Source of the DNA: Chrysogorgia sp. JL179-B06
Lineage: Eukaryota > Cnidaria > Anthozoa > Scleralcyonacea > Chrysogorgiidae
Length of the DNA stretch: 64,000 nucleotides
Assembly: GCA_035772405.1 (NCBI GenBank)
Contig: JAYKKM010000047.1
Coordinates: 4,017,501 to 4,081,500 of the forward strand
Direction: 5' to 3'
Part shown: piece after piece, positions 61,001-64,000 of the stretch
How positions within the stretch are numbered: the first letter of the stretch is position 1
How the letters are laid out: each line of letters begins with the position of its first letter
The notes under the pieces: model-generated
Database searches by the model: none
What the model saw: only the letters and a program-made list of their open reading frames with translations
Told to the model about the DNA's origin: nothing
Program-made: the position numbers and the translations under genes

Positions 61001-62205
61001 GGCAGGTGGTCGCAAATTGCAGGTACATTTTAACTACAAATCGTCGGTGCCAGAAAAAGTGGTCGTAAACATGTTCTACTCAGGGGCGGCACCACGGGTA
61101 GGCCAGGGTAGGCCAGTGCCTACCCTCGAATTTGCTGGGCCTACCCTAGAATTTGCTGTGCCTACCGAAAAAGAATGTGTGCCGTCCCAAAAATAGACAC
61201 TAGGGTATACTTTTACAGGCTTTACTTAATGGAGTCTTGTGAGAAAAAAAAAATGTCTGCCGACAGTGCCATGCTGCCGGCGTGCGTCGCGCTGCCCGTG
61301 AGAGTGGAGAGACGTACGTCACGTGTCACGCGTGTAACTCACGAGGGGAGTTACAGACACAGTATAATTGATATAAACCTTTTATCATTTAGGTAAGCAT
61401 CAATTCCTGCACATGTATACTGACGTTTTATGACCTTCATAATTCTGTAAAATCTTCCCCCAGAATGCAGGAAATGGCATTTGCGAGACTCTAGATTTCA
61501 AAATTTCGGCACCTGTGCCTCCCTTCTCAGACCTGGGCCTAGCCAAAAAAGTGAGTAATCGTATTCCTGGTGCCGCCACTGGTTCTACTGAAATGCACTA
61601 ATGCATAATACAGTACTAGCCTCCTCTGCTGGCATCTCTCATGCAGTATGGTGAGTTTTATGACCACCCCTATTCCAAAAGTGGCTGTTAATGACAGGTG
61701 GTCTGTATAATATTATGATATAATAGAAATATTGTGTTTTCTTGAACATCATATACTCACATTTTCTTCTGTTTTAACACCCTCATAGCTCTTTGTTTCA
61801 CCATGTTCTACAGATAATCAAAGAACACACTAAACGTCCCATATACAACAACGTAAACCATATATATTGGGTTTCAAAATTTTTGAACCGAGTCTGTGTG
61901 AATATATGAAATCAAAATTAAATACATTTACCTTTGAAGGTCCCTCTCTCATTTTCTTCATCTGATCCTTGTACTTTTTCAGTTCCATGTCAAGCTTAGA
62001 GATCTTTTTATCTATCGACTCGCCCCGACTGTCAACCTGAAAGTAAGATCACAAATCGAGAAGCAGACCTCGTCTTGTATATGATTTAATAACTTGCGAC
62101 TTTAAAAAGCTCAAACCATCAACAAACTACACATACAGTCGCGATGCAGTCCGTAAGGTTCGGAGGCGGCTCCTTGGGTTTTCCTTTCCCAAAAATTCTA
62201 TTCAT
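46033..62205 (-). CDS. CHMP5: CHMP5, charged multivesicular body protein 5 (ESCRT-III), 8 coding exons
   Basis: Joined exons (minus strand): 62137-62205, 61932-62036, 61761-61807, 60318-60411, 59026-59097, 57665-57773, 49111-49226, 46033-46089. They total 669 nt, 222 residues plus stop, and all junctions have GT donors, AG acceptors and matching phases. The product begins [15 protein letters not shown], contains [54 protein letters not shown] and ends [14 protein letters not shown], the diagnostic CHMP5 sequence (animal orthologues are about 220 residues). ESCRT-III subunits polymerise on endosomal membranes; CHMP5 binds LIP5/VTA1 through its C-terminus and regulates VPS4. The gene looks intact. 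Introns 6 and 7 (8.4 and 3.0 kb) are packed with transposons. UTRs not determined. Confidence 0.95.
46440..46700 (+). pseudogene. RecQ-like helicase fragment in a CHMP5 intron
   Basis: Broken + frame with [20 protein letters not shown], then [18 protein letters not shown], similar to the segment between motifs Ia and II of RecQ-like repeats in cnidarians. May belong to the same repeat family as 21840-22060. No intact helicase. Confidence 0.4.
46820..46890 (-). repeat. tRNA-derived SINE (minus)
   Basis: Box A tagctcaatgg (46872-46882, minus) and box B gggttcgatttc (46835-46847, minus) with pol III spacing. Confidence 0.6.
47055..47320 (+). repeat. tRNA-derived SINE copies in tandem
   Basis: tagatcaatggttagagcg (47094-) with box B ggttcaatttc (47139-47149). 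A second head 'tagctcaatggttag' lies at about 47292. Both are preceded by 'tagccttcgctctgccatct'. Confidence 0.6.
47321..49110. other. CHMP5 intron 7 remainder
   Basis: Contains degenerate telomere-like taaccc repeats (48535-48620) and a short inverted pair near 48880-49030 around 'aacaatg'. No supported ORF. Confidence 0.4.
49111..49226 (-). CDS. CHMP5: CHMP5 coding exon 7
   Basis: 116 nt; completes Glu, then [20 protein letters not shown] and a Pro/Ala/Ser linker to ATK; acceptor ctttag, donor GTATAG. 8.4 kb from exon 6. Confidence 0.9.
49595..49682. mobile_element. Hairpin MITE with G-run loop
   Basis: 'caacctcgtacccagggtct' with catctccgct pairs with its complement ending at 49682, around a G14 run (49631-49643) and ggcgggcgg. 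A half-copy 'aacctcgttcccagggtctc' is at 50417. Confidence 0.65.
50504..51288. mobile_element. hAT-type fold-back MITE, 785 bp, with 8-bp TSD
   Basis: Ends agtgcctatgac and gtcataggcact. Arms of about 250 bp pair inward (atatggaaaagct, atctcatttgaatat, tgacgtcacaagttg, ttaaagatata). The flanks aatattaa (50496-50503 and 51289-51296) are an exact 8-bp duplication. Confidence 0.8.
51300..52590. other. Intron 6 sequence with a short fold-back
   Basis: 51960-52090 contains an inverted pair around 'caaaaatgttttTgctgagat' and 'cggcggctttc'. 52100 has a 'tgcctgcggaggag' motif. 'gactgtattaacaaactgta' recurs (52143 and 52473). No gene. Confidence 0.4.
52598..54285. mobile_element. 1.7-kb fold-back element with THAP-like remnant
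   Basis: Ends aagtgcatataaacccaaat and atttgggtttatatgcactt. Nested inside are 'tgaccggtagtacgg..ctg' and 'gtgacgtctatgtagtcac' with complements near 54065-54145. The interior has a THAP zinc-finger-like piece, [14 protein letters not shown] (about 52995-53035, +), then a frameshift. Two direct copies of a segment of about 290 bp lie at 53330-53560 and 53727-53975. Confidence 0.65.
53330..53975 (+). repeat. Direct duplication inside the 1.7-kb element
   Basis: 'agctttcggatgttgaaagt', 'agccggcgaagcgcaaacga' and 'taatcgtattccg..gttaaaatatgaactattagac' occur in both copies, about 395 bp apart. Confidence 0.7.
54405..56050. mobile_element. 1.6-kb palindromic fold-back element
   Basis: Left arm about 54405-55030 and right arm about 55145-56050 are inverted copies, for example 'gagtatttattctg', 'aaaatggc', 'gcgtacgtatgtta', 'aacttgcactatacaccaaa' and 'gaagttcatacatacagta'. 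The right arm has an extra segment (about 55650-55880). No coding frame spans it meaningfully. Confidence 0.7.
56040..56595. repeat. Two direct ~290-bp units with cacgcgcg micro-repeats
   Basis: Unit 1 (about 56055-56330) and unit 2 (about 56372-56595) share 'caagacgtttcaagacagca' and 'ttcaagattgtttcggtata'. Unit 1 has four copies of 'aaccaaataccacgcgcg', unit 2 has two. Each unit ends in a hairpin of ggggaattcg(a/t)cgaaatatt and its complement. Confidence 0.75.
57345..57500 (+). repeat. ~16-bp tandem repeat (gggccgagttggtaagt)
   Basis: About eight degenerate units of gtgggccgagttggt in a row. Confidence 0.7.
57665..57773 (-). CDS. CHMP5: CHMP5 coding exon 6
   Basis: 109 nt; [20 protein letters not shown] then [16 protein letters not shown] plus one base; acceptor atttag, donor GTTAGT. 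Confidence 0.93.
57955..58305 (+). pseudogene. LINE (CR1/L2-type) 3' tail
   Basis: The + frame 57967-58155 reads [20 protein letters not shown] and [20 protein letters not shown], the post-RT tail (SFxYxAxxxWNxLPxxI..s...Fk) of CR1/L2-like LINEs. It ends with aaataaagtg and (att)n at 58280-58305, the usual 3' microsatellite. Confidence 0.6.
59026..59097 (-). CDS. CHMP5: CHMP5 coding exon 5
   Basis: 72 nt; [20 protein letters not shown] then DQIE; acceptor taaaag, donor GTAACA. Confidence 0.9.
59500..59960 (-). pseudogene. LINE reverse-transcriptase C-terminal fragment
   Basis: The minus frame 59626-59853 reads [39 protein letters not shown] and [15 protein letters not shown], the thumb/connection region of CR1/L2-like LINEs. 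The frame upstream (59853-59950) has [20 protein letters not shown] in another phase. Truncated and frameshifted; inside CHMP5 intron 4. Confidence 0.75.
60318..60411 (-). CDS. CHMP5: CHMP5 coding exon 4
   Basis: 94 nt; completes Met, then [20 protein letters not shown] and [11 protein letters not shown]; acceptor ttatag, donor GTAAGT. Confidence 0.93.
60695..60745. repeat. (TA)n-rich microsatellite
   Basis: Interrupted tatata run with 'tatattat' period. Confidence 0.8.
61081..61581. mobile_element. hAT-type MITE, 501 bp, with exact 8-bp TSD
   Basis: Ends caggggcggcacca and tggtgccgccactg (one mismatch). Flanked by gttctact on both sides (61073-61080 and 61582-61589). Internal direct repeat of 'gcctaccctcgaatttgctg' (61118 and 61140). 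No transposase. Confidence 0.85.
61761..61807 (-). CDS. CHMP5: CHMP5 coding exon 3
   Basis: 47 nt; [15 protein letters not shown] plus two bases of a Met codon; acceptor ctgtag, donor GTGAGT. Confidence 0.9.
61932..62036 (-). CDS. CHMP5: CHMP5 coding exon 2
   Basis: 105 nt; [19 protein letters not shown] then [16 protein letters not shown]; acceptor tttcag, donor GTAAAT. Phase 0 to 0. Confidence 0.93.
62137..62205 (-). CDS. CHMP5: CHMP5 coding exon 1
   Basis: 69 nt from ATG 62205; [20 protein letters not shown] then IAT; donor GTATGT. Phase 0. Confidence 0.92.
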
Positions 62206-63600
62206 TTTGTAGTCTAAAAAGCTGCAACCGAAGAATTCGAACCTAAACTTTTGATATAGATGACTTCGATGGATGAAAATAAACCCATACGTCATAATTC
62301 CCTCGCGTGTCGTGGAGAGGTTCGGCAATCCTGATATCATTGCGTGGGCTGCACGAGGCCCACATGCAATATCACAATTTTAACGGAAAACGTTTTATGA
62401 GAAGCCGAATTGCCAACATGAAATTTTTTAAAATTAAGGATGTTGTTATAGAGATTAATTTAAATTGTAGCTGTATAATAATTTTTAATATATTAAATGT
62501 AGCGCTCAGCTGATTGCTGAGCTCATAGCTATTCATTGCGTGATAGTTAAACCACACGCAGGAAACTGGTCGCAAACTGATTTCGCGGAGGAGTCCTCCG
62601 CGGACGGCAGGAGTTTATAGGTCAATTGCAGTTTTGAAATTGAAAATTTTGGAAAATTTTGAAATCTAGAAGCTCGGAAAGGCAATTTTCAGCAATTTGA
62701 ACAAACTTTTTCATCTAAGCAAAAAATGGCGTCACCTGGTAAGAGACTAGCCTCTATAGTCGTACTAAAGGTACAGTAGTCGTACTAATATAATTGGGGG
62801 GAAAATATTAAATTTAGCAACGCTTGTCCTGATTTTTTGGGGGGCTCAGCCCCCCATTTAAAATTTGGGGGGGTTGACCTATGTTCAAGACGCGGATTTT
62901 AATTTGCTGATAGATTGTTGAATGCGACTGCCTGCATGTCCTGCAGCCGCAGCTTTGGCCGAGACAAGCGTTGATGTTGTCATGCACAAAAGATGACTAA
63001 GCTCGTGAAAATACTCTACGGCGTCGAAATTACGCTTTGGACTAGAAATAATGTTAATTCTCTTTGTTTGCATCACGCTTAGAAATTAATTCGCAAATAG
63101 CGAAGCGCGGTAATGACGTCAGTATGGCTAAACCCCAACCCCTTTTAGTCCCCAGGCTCCTGTAGTATAAATAAGCTCCGAATTCTCTGGAAAAAAACGA
63201 AAATCAAAATAGAAGGCCTAGTGTCTAGTCTGGGGCAACCCGTTATATATCCCCAACGAGCGAAGAAGAACCACTGGCACCCAGGGTACGAAACCCAGGG
63301 TATGAAAATGTCTGTTCTTTTGACCGGATGTTGCGCGGTCATGAATAATGCTTGATAGTAATAGTAATAATTTATTTAATGTCGATAGACGCAGGGAGTG
63401 GTAGCCCAAATCTCCCGAGCCAAAGGCTCATGTATAAAGCGCTCGACCAAATATAAAACATAGGACTACAATATCATCTAAAATAAAATAACTAAAAATT
63501 ATAAATATCTAAGAAAAAAAAATGAAAAAAAAAGAAAGAAAAATTATTAAAATCCAGTAAGTCTAAGTATGTATAAAGAAACTAAATACATTTTTCACAT
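62206..63600. other. Upstream of CHMP5; no gene supported
   Basis: Holds a hairpin of gggggctcagccccccattt and tttgggggg (62838-62876) and an unassigned minus frame (62885-63076). A CHMP5 promoter should lie just above 62205 but shows no clear element. Confidence 0.35.
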
Positions 63601-63950
63601 TTACATGCAGATTTATAAGTCATGATTAAGATAATTGCGAAATATATTATATGAGTCACTGCTCTTAATATGTATTGGTAACTGATTCCAAACATGGGAT
63701 ACAATATATGAAAATGAGTTATGTCTGTATAAACCATTATATGCTGGTTGATCTACATTACAGACATTACTCCTTAAATTATAACGAGTATTGCGAGGTT
63801 TAAACAAATTAGATATATACACTGCGCCTTCTTCATTCTTACATTTATACATCATTGACAACGCCTGAACATAACGCTGATGCTCTAGGGAGTGCATTCT
63901 TGCTTTCATTAAAATCGTAATCGACAGAGCTCTTTAAATTCAACATTGTT
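63600..63950 (-). pseudogene. LINE 3' tail (minus), 3'-terminal fragment
   Basis: Frame 63613-63909 reads MKARMHSLEHQRYVQALSMM, TRYNLRSNVCNVDQPAYNGL and SFSYIVSHVWNQLPIHIK, the C-terminal tail of CR1/L2-like LINE ORF2. It probably continues off the right edge of the window. Confidence 0.6.
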
Positions 63951-64000
63951 CTAAGTCCATAATAATTTGCAGATTCCATAGTGTTTTACCAATTCCCAAC

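Noticed and set aside
1..64000. Bacterial or free viral origin of the window
   Set aside because: Spliced CHMP5, GT31 gene, LINEs, SINEs, BEL and MITEs are eukaryotic; the virus-like genes are bounded by an integrated element with a target duplication.

Overview
The window reads as metazoan, most likely cnidarian DNA, with an anthozoan or stony coral as my best guess. It is AT-rich and holds two recognisable cellular genes: an intronless GT31 glycosyltransferase (4825-5919, +) and a multi-exon CHMP5 (ESCRT-III) gene on the minus strand, whose eight coding exons I can place between 62205 and 46033 with consistent splice phases. Almost everything else is transposable-element DNA. The coral assignment rests on remembered dispersed motifs (the 'cctcctccgcaggca' and 'agcctgcgtcgcag' types, fold-back MITEs with 'cctctttcataatggcggcc' ends) and not on any search.

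Layout. 0-4.1 kb: nested fold-back elements, including a roughly 2.1 kb element with long inverted arms made of degenerate 'tcgagaat' tandem repeats; a solitary copy of one arm recurs at 20.8-21.2 kb. 4.8-5.9 kb: glycosyltransferase. 6-8.6 kb: MITEs, a tRNA-like SINE head and a Penelope-like GIY-YIG tail. 8.6-11.7 kb: two decayed, oppositely oriented copies of a JAB/JAMM metalloprotease-like gene. 12138-17924: a full-length but broken BEL/Pao LTR retrotransposon on the minus strand. 19.28-20.72 kb: a 1.4 kb palindrome. 21.8-22.1 kb: a RecQ-like helicase scrap. 22.55-43.95 kb: a hAT-type (TTF/DUF4371) transposase gene split by a Polinton/Maverick. 44.1-45.9 kb: three MITEs. 46-62.2 kb: CHMP5, its introns filled with SINEs, LINE tails, fold-back elements and MITEs. 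62.2-64 kb: LINE tail and unassigned sequence.

The centrepiece is the Polinton at 22922-42092 (19171 bp): 614-bp terminal inverted repeats that agreed wherever I compared them, and an exact 6-bp target duplication (cgtgtc). It encodes a protein-primed family B polymerase, a retroviral-type integrase with a C-terminal chromodomain, an FtsK/HerA-type packaging ATPase, a probable major capsid protein, two tandem paralogous minor-capsid or spike-like proteins, a phage-tail-fibre-like protein and several small membrane proteins. It also carries cargo outside the usual Polinton core set: a type II thymidine kinase, a Bro-N/VRR-NUC/zinc-finger protein (frameshifted) and small candidate myristoylated or Arg-rich proteins. 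No adenain-type protease is recognisable. Genes lie in blocks: minus (PolB to 28.74 kb), plus (28.87-30.20), minus (30.43-34.02), plus (34.06-41.51), with repeat-bearing divergent promoters at about 28.8 and 33.95 kb. The genes form a replication module (PolB, TK, integrase) and a virion module (capsid, ATPase, fibre, membrane proteins), as expected for a virus-like transposon. Three of its genes are frameshifted, two of them at A-runs, although the terminal repeats look identical.
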